DNA from: Sulfobacillus acidophilus DSM 10332
GTDB taxonomy: Bacteria > Bacillota > Sulfobacillia > Sulfobacillales > Sulfobacillaceae
Assembly: GCA_000237975.1 (NCBI GenBank)
Contig: CP003179.1
Location: 992,001-1,056,000 of the forward strand
Length of the DNA: 64,000 nucleotides
Direction of reading: 5' to 3'
The position numbers were made by a program, and so were the translations under genes. Numbering within the stretch: position 1 is the first letter of the stretch; every line of letters begins with the position of its first letter. The notes beneath the pieces were generated by a model. It worked only from the letters and a program-made list of their open reading frames with translations, was not told the DNA's origin and ran no database searches. This document shows, piece after piece, positions 25,856-35,314 of this stretch.

Positions 25856-27334
25856 TTAGGTTCCCTCCATTTCAATCGGCTCGGCCTCGTCGTCATCTTC
25901 TCCTTCATTCTCCTGAGCGAGCGTCGGGTGATCGCTGCTGAATCGAAGCAATACGGAATCGCGCAGGGGGTCACTACGTTGCCCAAGATGACGGCCGTAA
26001 TGGAAATATCCAGCAATTAAAGCCGCGAACATGGTAATGGGGGCAAAAACCGCCGGGACGATAGGGGGGTAAAAGGTAAAGAACACCCCAAATAAGATAA
26101 GTACCAGCGACAGAGCGGGGAGGACCCCGAACAAGAAGACCCGAAACCGCGCGGTACGGTCATAGAATCTCATCAATCCGATGTTACCGAGTGCGTGACC
26201 GAGAAACTCTCCCATCGTGGCTATCAGAATGAGAACCAAAAATGCGTTGGATAGCCCAAAAATGGCTTCCGCCAATAATCCGGCAGCCACGGCAATCGCA
26301 CTAACCGCCAAAATGGCCGTTGTGGGCGTTTGGTATTTCGGATGAATGTGGCCGAGTCCCTTAGGCCACAAATCACTGTGGGAAAACGTGAGCATAATCC
26401 GACTGACAACGATCGTGCTGGCTACGTTCATCCCGATGAGGCTGTTTAAAACGAAGACGACAAACAAGAGTTCAGTTTTGAGGCCCAGGTAGTGATGAAC
26501 AATCAGAAGGCCGGGAATGCTGGACTGGGCAAATTGCGCCATGTGGGTGTAACCCCAGCCGACGGTCAGTGAATAGGACACGATCACAAACATTAAAACC
26601 ACAAGAGCCGACGCAATGTAGAGTGCGAGACGAATGGTTCGATGAGCCGTTTTTGCCTCAGCCCCTAGATATACGGCGGCCGTCGATCCGGACATGCCAA
26701 AAGACGCCACCAAAGAGCCTACGGCCAGACCGCTAATGCCATTGGCAGCCAGTGCCGGGTGATAGACGGCAGTGGTGTTGACTGTGTGCGGAGAAAAAAT
26801 GATGACGCCACTCAACACGAGAAGCATAATCATTTCCACGAAAGCGGTGATTACGCCATAGTTGAGGGAAGACCGAACGCCCAAATAGGTTAAGACGGTC
26901 GATGGCAATACAAACAATACGGTCAGGGGATAGGCCAGAGCCGTCGGCACATTAACCCCTAACTGTTGCGATACCGATTGAATCAACAACGAAAAGAAGA
27001 CAATATTAGTGGCCAATAAGGCCGCATAATAGACAGCGTAGGTAATACCGGCCAGATACCCCCAACGACCGCCTAAACTACGATGAACGAAATACGCGAC
27101 GCCGCCGGCCCCCGCCAGGCGTTTAGAGAATTGATAGGGGGTGTTAATCCATAAGAACACCATTAAGCCCCCAAGAAGGTAAGCCAGTGGCAGTGCCCCG
27201 AGCGCATAACCGGCGGCTGCGGTTAATGCAGCTACCATGGAGGCTAAAGGCCCGTTAGAAATCAATCCTTGGGCCAAAACATGCCAAAAGTTTACCGCAT
27301 TGCGCGGAAGAGATGATGAATGGGCATGAGCCAC
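25856..27334 (-). CDS. APC-family permease with acidic C-terminal tail
   Basis: 492 residues with about 12 membrane helices. TM6-like SFGMSGSTAAVYLGAEAK and PKYQTPTTAIL are APC-family features. The C-terminus ends in a strongly acidic tail (ENEGEDDDEAEPIEMEG), which is unusual. Start ATG with AAAGGAGG. It lies 58 bases upstream of the desaturase and downstream of the MBL gene on the same strand. Substrate not predictable; position between guanidine and urease genes suggests a nitrogen compound (inference). Confidence 0.85.
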   Translation of the reverse strand: MAHAHSSSLPRNAVNFWHVLAQGLISNGPLASMVAALTAAAGYALGALPLAYLLGGLMVFLWINTPYQFSKRLAGAGGVAYFVHRSLGGRWGYLAGITYAVYYAALLATNIVFFSLLIQSVSQQLGVNVPTALAYPLTVLFVLPSTVLTYLGVRSSLNYGVITAFVEMIMLLVLSGVIIFSPHTVNTTAVYHPALAANGISGLAVGSLVASFGMSGSTAAVYLGAEAKTAHRTIRLALYIASALVVLMFVIVSYSLTVGWGYTHMAQFAQSSIPGLLIVHHYLGLKTELLFVVFVLNSLIGMNVASTIVVSRIMLTFSHSDLWPKGLGHIHPKYQTPTTAILAVSAIAVAAGLLAEAIFGLSNAFLVLILIATMGEFLGHALGNIGLMRFYDRTARFRVFLFGVLPALSLVLILFGVFFTFYPPIVPAVFAPITMFAALIAGYFHYGRHLGQRSDPLRDSVLLRFSSDHPTLAQENEGEDDDEAEPIEMEGT

Positions 27335-27398
27335 AGTAAAACCTCCTTTTGGGATTCTTTACGATAGGGATGGGTTGAGCGTTGTACTGATGACCCGA

Positions 27399-28247
27399 CT
27401 AAGGCGTTGTGAGCGGAACGTGCTGATGGTATTCTTTCCACAAAGTTTTCAGGTTCCGGTGATGCGCGGGGAACAAGCCGGGGGCAATCGGCCGACCGTT
27501 AAACGTCATGGTGTCGACCAGTGCCAGGGTTTGTTGCCAGGTGAGTCGTTCGGCCATCGCACGGGTAACTCGATTTTGGAGTTCTTCGATATACGTGAAT
27601 GCTTGGGCAAATCGTCGGGAAATCTCATCCGATCCCCGAGCCGGCGGCCCGTGTTGGGAGACCACGAGATCAATGGCATACTCCGCAATCAGATGCTGCA
27701 TACGAGTCAGGCTATTTAGATAATCGGTCGACGAGCTGTTGATAAAGGGAAATTCCAATACCGACAGATAATCCCCAACAATTAATAGGTTTTGATAGAC
27801 GATGCTGATGCTGTCGCGGGTATGACCGGGTGTATGAAATACCTGCAGAGGACCGTATGACACAGAATCTGCCAGGGCTTGATAGCGGGTTAGGGGCCGC
27901 ATTGGTCCGGGCGACCAAGGGCGATCCAGGTAAAACTCGGTATCAAAGCGTTCCAACGCGCGAAGGGATAGCGCTTCATTGTTTCGATCCCAACGGGACG
28001 ACACCAATAGGTCGTAGGTCGGAAAATATGGCGCTCCTGCCACATGATCAAAATCCGAATGGGTAAGCAACACCGCCCTTAAAGACGTCGGACGTAGGGA
28101 TAATGACCAATCGCGGATAGCCTGGATTTCATCAGGAAAAAAACCCGGATCGATCACGATGAGCTCGCGGGACGTTAGGATGGCTACCGTATTGAGCTGT
28201 TGCATCACGCTCCTGAATAAATAGACGTGATCACGGATTTTCTTCAT
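27399..28247 (-). CDS. MBL-fold metallo-hydrolase
   Basis: 282 residues. Metal motif is THSDFDHVAG, in which the second His of the standard HxHxDH is replaced by Asp. Downstream ligands are GHTRDS (about 143), VGDYLS (Asp, about 158) and SQHGPP (about 199). The altered motif may change metal occupancy. The C-terminal 80 residues carry helices typical of beta-lactamase-like regulators or lactonases. Function unknown; same strand as the permease that follows at 27334. Confidence 0.85.
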   Translation of the reverse strand: MKKIRDHVYLFRSVMQQLNTVAILTSRELIVIDPGFFPDEIQAIRDWSLSLRPTSLRAVLLTHSDFDHVAGAPYFPTYDLLVSSRWDRNNEALSLRALERFDTEFYLDRPWSPGPMRPLTRYQALADSVSYGPLQVFHTPGHTRDSISIVYQNLLIVGDYLSVLEFPFINSSSTDYLNSLTRMQHLIAEYAIDLVVSQHGPPARGSDEISRRFAQAFTYIEELQNRVTRAMAERLTWQQTLALVDTMTFNGRPIAPGLFPAHHRNLKTLWKEYHQHVPLTTP

Positions 28248-28564
28248 AGCAACTCCTCTTCGAAACCACGGAGGTTAACGGGTATTCTCACATGGTATGC
28301 TTTTAAATTTACGGGATAATGTAAGAAAAACAATTAGAGGTGACACAAAAATAAAGACAAGGTTTTCGTTAGGGCCGACAATGCCGACGAGAGCCAGAGT
28401 CAGCGTAGTCGACCCGTCTAGCGAAAGTAACAATCGTAGGAATCAGACTTTGTGCGAGGAGACGATAGAAACCTTCTGCCACCTTCGGTACAGTAGATCA
28501 CGAACAAAACAAATGTCATGTTTTTGGCTAAACCTGACATCCAAACATTAGGGGAGATTGGCTC
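28248..28564 (+). promoter_or_regulatory. Urease operon leader with inverted repeat
   Basis: 317 bases without a credible gene. An inverted repeat ATGTCA (28513-28518) and TGACAT (28535-28540), 16 bases apart, lies 25-50 bases before the ureA ATG. It is the best candidate for an operator of a nitrogen-responsive regulator, although it does not fit the GlnR/TnrA consensus. AGGGGAG is the ureA ribosome binding site. No clear sigma-A promoter was recognised. Confidence 0.4.
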
Positions 28565-28912
28565 ATGTTTTTAAGTCCAAATGAGGAAGAAAAGCTATTC
28601 ATAGCGGTGGCTGCCGACATTGCCCGCAAGCGTCGGGCGCGCGGGCTGAAACTGAACTATCCGGAAGCGGTGGCCGTCATCACCGATGCGTTGTTGGAAG
28701 CCGCCCGGGACGGAAAAAGCGTTGCCGAATGTATGGCTCTAGGACAACAGGTGTTGACGGCAGAAGACGTCCTACCCGAGGTTCCCGAATTGCTCGAGAT
28801 GGTACAGGTTGAAGCGACGTTCAACGATGGCACAAAGTTGGTGTCCTGCCATAATCCGATTCGGCCGCTCAAGGCCTGGACGCCAGAACTCCCCCAGGGG
28901 GGGATATTATGA
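28565..28912 (+). CDS. ureA: Urease gamma subunit
   Basis: 115 residues, slightly longer than the usual 100. [20 protein letters not shown] and [20 protein letters not shown] are signature stretches. Structural subunit of the (alpha-beta-gamma)3 urease that hydrolyses urea to ammonia and carbamate. The extra 15 C-terminal residues follow the normal end at HNPI. It overlaps ureB by four bases. First gene of the ureABCEFGD operon. Confidence 0.96.
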   Translation: MFLSPNEEEKLFIAVAADIARKRRARGLKLNYPEAVAVITDALLEAARDGKSVAECMALGQQVLTAEDVLPEVPELLEMVQVEATFNDGTKLVSCHNPIRPLKAWTPELPQGGIL

Positions 28913-29238
28913 TTCCTTTGGGGGGCTACATGACGGAACCGGGTGAAATTGAGTTGTGCCCTGGGCGCCCGCGCAGGGACCTCGTTGTGGTCAATCGGGG
29001 AGATCGTCCGATTCAGGTAGGTTCTCATTTTCATTTCGCGGAAGCCAATCCGGCGCTCGATTTTGATCGGCAAAAAGCCGTGGGGTTTCGGTTGGATATT
29101 CCCTCTGGCACCGCCATTCGATTTGAGCCGGGATTGACAGTCACTGTGACTTTAGTGGCGTTCGGGGGACGCAAAAAGTTACAGGGGTTTCAAACGGCGG
29201 TGCCGGATGAGGAAGGGACGATAGAGCATGAACATTGA
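28909..29238 (+). CDS. ureB: Urease beta subunit
   Basis: 109 residues. Opens with [16 protein letters not shown], and contains [20 protein letters not shown] and [14 protein letters not shown], all diagnostic. Start overlaps the ureA stop (ATGA) and its end overlaps ureC by 11 bases, so the three structural subunits are translationally coupled. Confidence 0.96.
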   Translation: MIPLGGYMTEPGEIELCPGRPRRDLVVVNRGDRPIQVGSHFHFAEANPALDFDRQKAVGFRLDIPSGTAIRFEPGLTVTVTLVAFGGRKKLQGFQTAVPDEEGTIEHEH

Positions 29239-30946
29239 ACGGGCTCGCTATGCCCGGCTATTTGGGCCGACAACCGGCGATCGGTTTCGCCTGGCCGATA
29301 CCGAACTGGTGGTTGAGATTGAACGGGACTTGACGGCTTACGGGGATGAAGTCGTTTTTGGCGGAGGCAAAACCATTCGGGATGGGATGGGTCAACAAGC
29401 TATCGGATCGGCGGAAGGTGCTCTCGATTTGGCGATTACGAACGCCATTATCATGGATCCCCTGTTGGGGATCATTAAAGCCGATATCGGTATTCGGAAT
29501 GGTCGAATTGTTGGGGTGGGTAAAGCCGGTAATCCTGATACCATGGACGGGGTGTCCCCGGAAATGGTCATTGGGGTGGCGACGGAAGTCCTTGCCGGCG
29601 AGCATATGATCGTGACCCCGGGCGGTATCGACGGGCATATCCACTGGATTGATCCGGCGCAGGTTATAGTGGCGCTCTCGAATGGAATCACCACGATGAT
29701 TGGCGGCGGTACCGGCCCGGCCCATGGGACACTAGCCACCACGTGTACTCCCGGCCCCTGGGCGTTGGCGCGTATGATGGAAGCCGCCGATGCATTTCCG
29801 GTGAATGTCGGGTTTTTAGGCAAAGGCAACAGCGCTCGAGCCGAACCGTTAGTTGAGCAGATTCGGGCCGGGGCGGTGGGCTTAAAAATTCACGAAGACT
29901 GGGGAGCGACACCGGCCGTCATCGATCAAGCCCTCCGGGTGGCCGATGCCATGGACATTCAAATTGCGATCCATACGGACACCTTAAATGAAGCGGGATT
30001 CGTCGAAGATACCCGACGCGCCATCAACGGCCGGGTGATTCATACCTTTCATATTGAAGGAGCCGGCGGCGGGCATGCGCCCGACATTATGAAATTGGCG
30101 GGGGAGCCGAATGTGCTGCCGTCGTCGACCAATCCCACCCGGCCATATAGTGTGAACACCATTGACGAACATCTAGACATGTTAATGGTGTGTCATCATC
30201 TCGATCCACATCTCCCGGAAGATTTAGCTTTTGCCGAAAGCCGGATTCGTCCGGAAACGATTGCGGCCGAAGATGTCTTGCATGACCTGGGCGCGATTTC
30301 CATGTACTCCAGTGATTCGCAAGCCATGGGGCGAGTAGGGGAGAATTGGCAACGGCTGTTTCAAACGGCCGACAAGATGAAAAAGATGCGCGGTCGGCTG
30401 GCCGAAGATCAAGCGCGGAATCGCAATGATAATTTTCGTGTTTTACGCTATCTGGCCAAGCTGACCATCAACCCGGCTATTACCAATGGGATTTCCGCCT
30501 ATGTGGGCAGTATCGCGCCGGGCAAACTAGCGGATTTGGTGTTGTGGGACATCCCGTTTTTTGCTGTGCGGCCCCGTTTAGTGATTAAAGGCGGAATGAT
30601 CGCGTGGGCGATTTCGGGCGATGCTGGAGCCTCTATTCCGACGCCGGAATTAAATCGTTATCGTCCCATGTTTGGGGCTTATGGGAGTGCGGTGGCGTCG
30701 ACAAGCGTGATTTTTACCAGTCAGGCGGCCCTGGCGGATGGACTGGCTGCACGCATCCGGGTACGAAAACCGCTTTTGGCGGCGTCTCGCACGCGCCAAC
30801 TCTCCAAACGTGACATGGTCAGAAATGAGGCTACGCCAGTGATTGAAGTGGATCCCGAAACGTATCGGGTTATGGTTGACGGGCACGAAGCGACCGTGGC
30901 ACCGGCCGATGAGGTGCGGTTAGCTCGGCTTTACCGATTTTACTAG
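29228..30946 (+). CDS. ureC: Urease alpha (catalytic) subunit
   Basis: 572 residues, full length. Nickel ligands and the carbamylated lysine are present: GHIHW (two His), [10 protein letters not shown] (Lys to be carbamylated), IHTDTLNE and [15 protein letters not shown]. The mobile flap MVCHHLD with its catalytic His is intact, and [11 protein letters not shown] is canonical. Active enzyme is expected once UreEFGD deliver Ni and CO2. Confidence 0.97.
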   Translation: MNIERARYARLFGPTTGDRFRLADTELVVEIERDLTAYGDEVVFGGGKTIRDGMGQQAIGSAEGALDLAITNAIIMDPLLGIIKADIGIRNGRIVGVGKAGNPDTMDGVSPEMVIGVATEVLAGEHMIVTPGGIDGHIHWIDPAQVIVALSNGITTMIGGGTGPAHGTLATTCTPGPWALARMMEAADAFPVNVGFLGKGNSARAEPLVEQIRAGAVGLKIHEDWGATPAVIDQALRVADAMDIQIAIHTDTLNEAGFVEDTRRAINGRVIHTFHIEGAGGGHAPDIMKLAGEPNVLPSSTNPTRPYSVNTIDEHLDMLMVCHHLDPHLPEDLAFAESRIRPETIAAEDVLHDLGAISMYSSDSQAMGRVGENWQRLFQTADKMKKMRGRLAEDQARNRNDNFRVLRYLAKLTINPAITNGISAYVGSIAPGKLADLVLWDIPFFAVRPRLVIKGGMIAWAISGDAGASIPTPELNRYRPMFGAYGSAVASTSVIFTSQAALADGLAARIRVRKPLLAASRTRQLSKRDMVRNEATPVIEVDPETYRVMVDGHEATVAPADEVRLARLYRFY

Positions 30947-30959
30947 GGGGGGACGACGA

Positions 30960-31439
30960 ATGACCATCACGGAGGTAATCCGAGGAGAAACACTCGGCGA
31001 AAAGGCTCGTCTCGTGGAGCGCGTTCGCCTAAGTCGACGAGATGCTTTACGCCCCTTCGGGAAAGTAGTGACCGATTACGGACGAACACTGATGTTAGCA
31101 TTGCCGCGCGGGGTGGAATTGGTCGATGGGGATGTCCTCTATCAAGATTCCGACCTGATCATTCTGGTAGAGATTATCCATCCGTCGGTGGTTGCCATTC
31201 GGTTGCCGGACTATGTGACAGGCACAGATCGTCTCATATACGGCATGCAGCTGGGCCATGCCCTAGGCAACCAGCATTTGCCGGTACGGGTGGTGCCACC
31301 CGGGATTTTTCGTGTCCCTGTTGATGAGCCTGAGCGATTACTGCGGTTTCTTCAACGAAGTGCGTTTGCCGACGTGCAGGTTGACATTGTGGCAGGAGAA
31401 GCGGACGATCCCGTGCCGAATGCCGAAGCCCATGTGTAA
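30960..31439 (+). CDS. ureE: Urease accessory protein UreE
   Basis: 159 residues, nickel metallochaperone. N-terminal peptide-binding domain and C-terminal metal-binding domain (LGHALGNQHLPVRV, with the conserved His in GNQH). There is no histidine-rich C-terminal tail, unlike enterobacterial UreE, so it can deliver but probably not store Ni. It starts 13 bases after ureC with a GGGGGG-type purine run upstream. Confidence 0.93.
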   Translation: MTITEVIRGETLGEKARLVERVRLSRRDALRPFGKVVTDYGRTLMLALPRGVELVDGDVLYQDSDLIILVEIIHPSVVAIRLPDYVTGTDRLIYGMQLGHALGNQHLPVRVVPPGIFRVPVDEPERLLRFLQRSAFADVQVDIVAGEADDPVPNAEAHV

Positions 31440-32085
31440 GGGTATCGATGCGCTCTGGGCGCTTCCGTTTTGGATTGATTCCGCTTTGCCGACGGGTGGG
31501 TTCGTCTTATCCCACGGGCTGGAAACCATGGTGCAGGAAGGATGGGTGGCCTCCGTCAGCGACGTCGGCACGGTTCTCCGCTTATTTGGTCGGCAAATTA
31601 GTCACTCCGAGCTGATTGCATTTTGGCATGTAATCAAGAGTTCGGACGGAATCCAGGCTCTAGAACGCTGTCAAGTGCGATTGGATGCTCTCGTGATGCC
31701 GGACGAAACCCGACAAGCCAGCCTTTGGCAAGGACAACGGATTCTTTCGATTGCGGAGGCATGGGGCCTCTCGGTGCCCGTTTCTCGAACGTACAGCGGT
31801 CCCGCGTTCGCTTGGATTACCCGGGTCAGTCAGTTGTCGGCCGAGATGGCGGCTTTGGCCTATTTATATCGGCAATTGTCCGAGATGGCTTCGGCTGCGC
31901 TCCGGTTGATGCGAGTAGATGGTGTGGAGGTATTCCGTGAGTTGTACCGACTTCAACCGGAAATTTCCGGATGGATTGAGACTGCTCGTCGGTCGCACCT
32001 GGCCCAGATGACGACTTCCAGTGTGTGGCTGGAATGGATGGCCTTACGTCACCAGCATCAAGAGATGCGGCTATTTCGCACTTAA
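31432..32085 (+). CDS. ureF: Urease accessory protein UreF
   Basis: 217 residues from ATG 31432. The family motif DSALPTGGFVLSHGLE lies near the start. A second ATG at 31420 is in frame, and neither has a clear ribosome binding site. The chosen one overlaps the UreE stop (ATGTGTAA), suggesting re-initiation. UreF gates GTP hydrolysis by UreG in the UreDFG maturation complex. All-helical fold. Confidence 0.9.
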   Translation: MCKGIDALWALPFWIDSALPTGGFVLSHGLETMVQEGWVASVSDVGTVLRLFGRQISHSELIAFWHVIKSSDGIQALERCQVRLDALVMPDETRQASLWQGQRILSIAEAWGLSVPVSRTYSGPAFAWITRVSQLSAEMAALAYLYRQLSEMASAALRLMRVDGVEVFRELYRLQPEISGWIETARRSHLAQMTTSSVWLEWMALRHQHQEMRLFRT

Positions 32086-32121
32086 GGGGTAAAACGATAT
32101 CCAACCAAGGGAAGGAGAGAC

Positions 32122-32742
32122 ATGATGACTCGGATAGCGCGAGTGGGAATTGGAGGCCCTGTGGGGTCCGGTAAAACCACGCTCATCGAGGAGTTGGTTC
32201 CGCGACTGGTGGCCCGCGGACTTCAATTGATCGTCATTACCAATGATATTGTGACCCGGGAAGACGAAATGCATGTGCGCAAAACATTGGATGGCATATT
32301 GGATTCAGGGAGGATTGCCGGAGTCGAGACTGGAACTTGCCCCCACACGGCCGTCCGGGAAGACCCTTCTTTAAATTTAGCGGTGATCGAGGAGATGGAA
32401 GCTCGCTATCCGGATACGGACTTGGTGCTCTTGGAGTCGGGCGGTGATAATCTCACGTTGACATTTGCGCCGACGGTGGTGGATCGTAGCGTCTTTGTAC
32501 TGGATGTCTCCGGTGGAGATAAAGTACCGCGGAAAAAAGGACCGGGAGTGGTGCAAGCGGATCTGCTGGTCATTAATAAAATTGATTTGGCTCCGTATGT
32601 GGGAGCGGATTTAGGGCGCATGCAGCGAGAGGCGTATGAAGTGCGGCAAGGGCGTCCGGTCATTCTGACTAATTGCCGCACCGGGGAAGGGCTAGAGGAT
32701 GTCATAGCCTATTTGGCGGAGGAATGCCTATGGGTTCGGTGA
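32122..32742 (+). CDS. ureG: Urease accessory GTPase UreG
   Basis: 206 residues. P-loop GGPVGSGKTTLIEEL, metal-binding ETGTCPHTAVREDPS (the CPH motif binds Ni or Zn), ESGGDNLTLTF (Walker B-like) and NKIDLAPYVGADL for base recognition. SIMIBI-class GTPase that drives nickel insertion. GGAAGGAGAG lies upstream of the ATG. It overlaps ureD by 13 bases. Confidence 0.97.
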   Translation: MMTRIARVGIGGPVGSGKTTLIEELVPRLVARGLQLIVITNDIVTREDEMHVRKTLDGILDSGRIAGVETGTCPHTAVREDPSLNLAVIEEMEARYPDTDLVLLESGGDNLTLTFAPTVVDRSVFVLDVSGGDKVPRKKGPGVVQADLLVINKIDLAPYVGADLGRMQREAYEVRQGRPVILTNCRTGEGLEDVIAYLAEECLWVR

Positions 32743-33524
32743 ACCTCTCAACCTACGACGGTCTCTTGCATTTAACGGTGGCGTCGGGAGGATTTTACAC
32801 TCGTGAAAACCGGGGCTCCTGGCGGGTTATGCGTCCGGTTTTTGCGGACTATGGGCATCCGGTGGTGCCTATTCGAATCGTGGGGCAGACGCCCGGATTG
32901 AAAGGCGGGGATACGCAGCGCCTTTCACTGGATGTCCTTCCCTCCACCTGGTGTCATCTCGGGTCCGTGGCCGCCGAACATGTATTGCCTGCACAAGGAC
33001 GATGGGCACGCCAGCGATTGGCGATTCGGATCGGGTATGGTTCTCGGCTATGGATGGCTTCCGAGCCCCTCATTCCTCATGCGGGGGCTCGGCTCAAACG
33101 GCGGATGACGGTCCAGTGTGAGACGGATAGCCTATTAGCCGTGGAGGAATGGATTACCGGTGGACGGATTGGTTGTGGAGAACGGTTTGGGGATTTACGG
33201 GTGGATTCTCGGATGACAGTGATTGATGAGGAAGCCCGGCTGCTCATGCACGACAGGGTACATATAGGGCCTATGAGTACGCTGGCTATGTCCAGCGTAC
33301 CCGTGGAAGCGTATTGGTCCCTTGTATTAGTGGGATGGCGGGCACCGCACATTAAAGAGGTACTGGCCGACCATGGGGCCTTGGCGATGGAGTCGGCGAA
33401 GACCCTCGTTATTCGGTCCTTGGGCACGTTTTCGGAAGTGCGGGCGACTAAAGAGGCGGTAACAAAGATACTGGAACCACTCTTTTTTGCCGAAAAACCG
33501 GTATTGCCGGTGTCGCCGGTATGA
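32730..33524 (+). CDS. ureD: Urease accessory protein UreD (UreH)
   Basis: 264 residues from ATG 32730, with CGGAGGA six bases upstream; an ATG at 32724 is too close to that site. Features of the scaffold include GGDTQRLSLDV-like GGDTQR, EEWITGGRIGCGE (strongly conserved GRxGxGE) and a C-terminal domain. It binds apo-urease and UreFG. Last accessory gene; its stop overlaps the ATG of the next permease. Confidence 0.92.
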   Translation: MGSVNLSTYDGLLHLTVASGGFYTRENRGSWRVMRPVFADYGHPVVPIRIVGQTPGLKGGDTQRLSLDVLPSTWCHLGSVAAEHVLPAQGRWARQRLAIRIGYGSRLWMASEPLIPHAGARLKRRMTVQCETDSLLAVEEWITGGRIGCGERFGDLRVDSRMTVIDEEARLLMHDRVHIGPMSTLAMSSVPVEAYWSLVLVGWRAPHIKEVLADHGALAMESAKTLVIRSLGTFSEVRATKEAVTKILEPLFFAEKPVLPVSPV

Positions 33525-34921
33525 GGTTGGTTCGCGTTTTTCGGCTGGCGGATCTTGTGAGCCTCTCCATTTCCAGTGTGGCGCCCGTTTTTAGCATTGC
33601 CGCGGCGGGTGGCGCGATGATGGGGGCCGCAGGAACGGGAACGTTTTGGGCAATCTTATTGATTGGTTTGCCGTTTTTGTTAAGTAGCGTAGTATTTCGA
33701 CTCCTGAATCAACATTTCCCGCATGCGGGCGCGTCTTACCATTGGTCGCGGAGAATCTTAGGATATCGAATGGCCCGCTTTCAATCGTGGATTTTATTTT
33801 GGGCTTATTTCAGTTCACTTCCGCCTATTATCCTACCTGCGGCGGCTTATTCAGCCGATTTGCTGGGGTTGCCGGTCTTTCGCGCGCAAATGCTCTTGGG
33901 TATTGGGGCGATCTGGGTCGTTGTCGCCGTCGGGGTGCTTTTGGGTGGCAGCCGAGTTGTGGCCGGGATTACTAAAACGTTTATGTTGATCGAATTTGGA
34001 TCTCTCTTGGTTTTTGTCGTCGTGGGAATCATGCACGGGAACTCTTCATTAGGCGTGTTCTTTCGATTTCCGGGGGTCTCTCAGTGGCACGGCGTGTGGA
34101 TAGCGGCGGTTATCGGCGCGACAGCGCTTGATGGATGGGAAATTGATAGCTATGCGGCCGAGGAGTCCCGCCAACCCCGTAAGGACCCGGGATGGGGCGG
34201 CATTGTTGGCGCTATTGGCGCATTAGCCATCTATTTTGTGGTATACCCGATTATGATACAGGATGTAGGCCTGCACCGGTTGGCCAATAGCCTAAACCCT
34301 TGGATGTTGTGGGGGCATAGGCTCTTTCGGCATCACCAAACATTGGCGCTCCTACCTGTTTTAGTGTCGACGGCGGGCTCTCTGTGGCTTACCGCGTATA
34401 TTTTGACCCGGATTATGTTTGCCATGAGCCGGGATCGCGAACTACCCGCTTGGATTAGCCAGGTTAATCGCCGAGGCGTACCGGCCAGGGCTACCATAAT
34501 GATATTGGGATTGGCTCTAGGCGTCGTAAGCTTAGAGGTGATTATGCCATCGGTAGACGGGTTTTTTAACTTAATTCTTTCGTTGGCCGGATTATTCTTG
34601 ACCCTGGAATTTCTGTTGGATAGCCTTACCGCGGCCGTGTTTCTGTTCAAGCTTCATCCGGGATGGTTCCCTGATGCCTGGACACCGCACCGTCATTGGG
34701 GGGCCACTGTGGCAGCGTACCTCTCCGTAGTGCTTTTGTTTTTGTTAGTGGTGGGTTTTTTTCTCTATGCACCACATATCATCGGACCGACGGCCGATGC
34801 CATTGCGCTCGGCATATTATTAGCCGGAATCGGATTTGCTATGCGGGGAAGACGGCCATCCCAACGGTTTTGGGTCTTTCAACCGGAATGGGATGGTCTC
34901 GATTTGGCGGAGGAAGAATGA
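33521..34921 (+). CDS. APC-superfamily permease coupled to the urease operon
   Basis: 466 residues, about 12 membrane helices. ATG overlaps the ureD stop (ATGA), so it belongs to the urease transcript. TM1 motif SVAPVFSIAAAGGAMMG and TM6-like GATALDGWEIDSYAAEESRQ are typical for amino acid/polyamine/organocation carriers. The operon position suggests uptake of urea, a urea precursor (arginine, agmatine) or export of a product. This cannot be decided from sequence; it is not a UrtA-E or Yut-type urea transporter. Confidence 0.85.
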   Translation: MRLVRVFRLADLVSLSISSVAPVFSIAAAGGAMMGAAGTGTFWAILLIGLPFLLSSVVFRLLNQHFPHAGASYHWSRRILGYRMARFQSWILFWAYFSSLPPIILPAAAYSADLLGLPVFRAQMLLGIGAIWVVVAVGVLLGGSRVVAGITKTFMLIEFGSLLVFVVVGIMHGNSSLGVFFRFPGVSQWHGVWIAAVIGATALDGWEIDSYAAEESRQPRKDPGWGGIVGAIGALAIYFVVYPIMIQDVGLHRLANSLNPWMLWGHRLFRHHQTLALLPVLVSTAGSLWLTAYILTRIMFAMSRDRELPAWISQVNRRGVPARATIMILGLALGVVSLEVIMPSVDGFFNLILSLAGLFLTLEFLLDSLTAAVFLFKLHPGWFPDAWTPHRHWGATVAAYLSVVLLFLLVVGFFLYAPHIIGPTADAIALGILLAGIGFAMRGRRPSQRFWVFQPEWDGLDLAEEE

Positions 34922-34945
34922 TTAAGGGATTTTTTACGTGCGCAC

Positions 34946-34974
34946 TTGACGGGGAAATACCCGGATGGTATTAT
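34946..34974 (+). promoter_or_regulatory. Promoter of the tRNA cluster
   Basis: TTGACG (34946-34951) and TATTAT (34969-34974) separated by 17 bases, ending 17 bases before the first tRNA. Well-formed sigma-A-type promoter. Confidence 0.8.
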
Positions 34975-34991
34975 TCTTTTCGTCGGCACAC

Positions 34992-35067
34992 TCCTCGATA
35001 GCTCAATTGGTAGAGCACCCGGCTGTTAACCGGGTGGTTGCAGGTTCGAGTCCTGCTCGAGGAGCCA
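34992..35067 (+). tRNA. tRNA-Asn(GTT)
   Basis: 76 bases with encoded CCA. Acceptor TCCTCGA/TCGAGGA, D-arm AGCTCAATTGGTAGAGC, anticodon loop CTGTTAA (GTT), T-arm GCAGG TTCGAGT CCTGC. Confidence 0.97.
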
Positions 35068-35075
35068 TTTTATTT

Positions 35076-35150
35076 GGGCCCATAGCTCAGCGGTAGAGCT
35101 GCCGGCTCATAACCGGTTGGTCGTAGGTTCGAATCCTGCTGGGCCCACCA
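35076..35150 (+). tRNA. tRNA with CAT anticodon (elongator Met or Ile2)
   Basis: 75 bases with encoded CCA. Acceptor GGGCCCA/TGGGCCC pairs fully from position 1, so it is not an initiator tRNA. Anticodon loop CTCATAA. The body (GGTCGTAGGTTCGAATCCTGC) resembles Bacillus tRNA-Ile2 as well as elongator Met; telling them apart needs a TilS-recognition or covariance check. Confidence 0.92.
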
Positions 35151-35194
35151 CCAACCTTGACAAGTTCGTTGAAAGCCGTTAAGATGTTCGACGC

Positions 35195-35269
35195 GGGCGC
35201 GTAGCTCAGTGGTAGAGCGCTTGACTCACATTCAAGAGGTCGGTAGTTCGATCCTACCCGTGCCCACCA
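35195..35269 (+). tRNA. tRNA-Val(CAC)
   Basis: 75 bases with encoded CCA. Acceptor GGGCGCG/CGTGCCC (one G-U type pair), D-arm AGCTCAGTGGTAGAGC, anticodon stem CTTGA/TCAAG around CTCACAT, T-arm GGTAG TTCGATC CTACC. Confidence 0.95.
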
Positions 35270-35314
35270 TTAAAACTCTCACACCGCCTAAGGAATGGCG
35301 GGTTTTTTGTTTTG
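35263..35314 (+). repeat. Left copy of tRNA-end-plus-terminator repeat
   Basis: From the CCCACCA end of tRNA-Val through the terminator T-run. It aligns with 40026-40075 at roughly 44 of 50 positions by eye, in direct orientation. Confidence 0.75.
35284..35310 (+). terminator. Terminator of the tRNA cluster
   Basis: CCGCC / GGCGG stem with an eight-base loop (TAAGGAAT), followed by GTTTTTTGTTTT. Nearly identical copy at 40046-40075. Confidence 0.85.

Noticed and set aside
28297-28551. 84-codon open frame in the urease leader
   Set aside because: Composition and codon choice do not look coding, there is no ribosome binding site, and it contains the inverted repeat.
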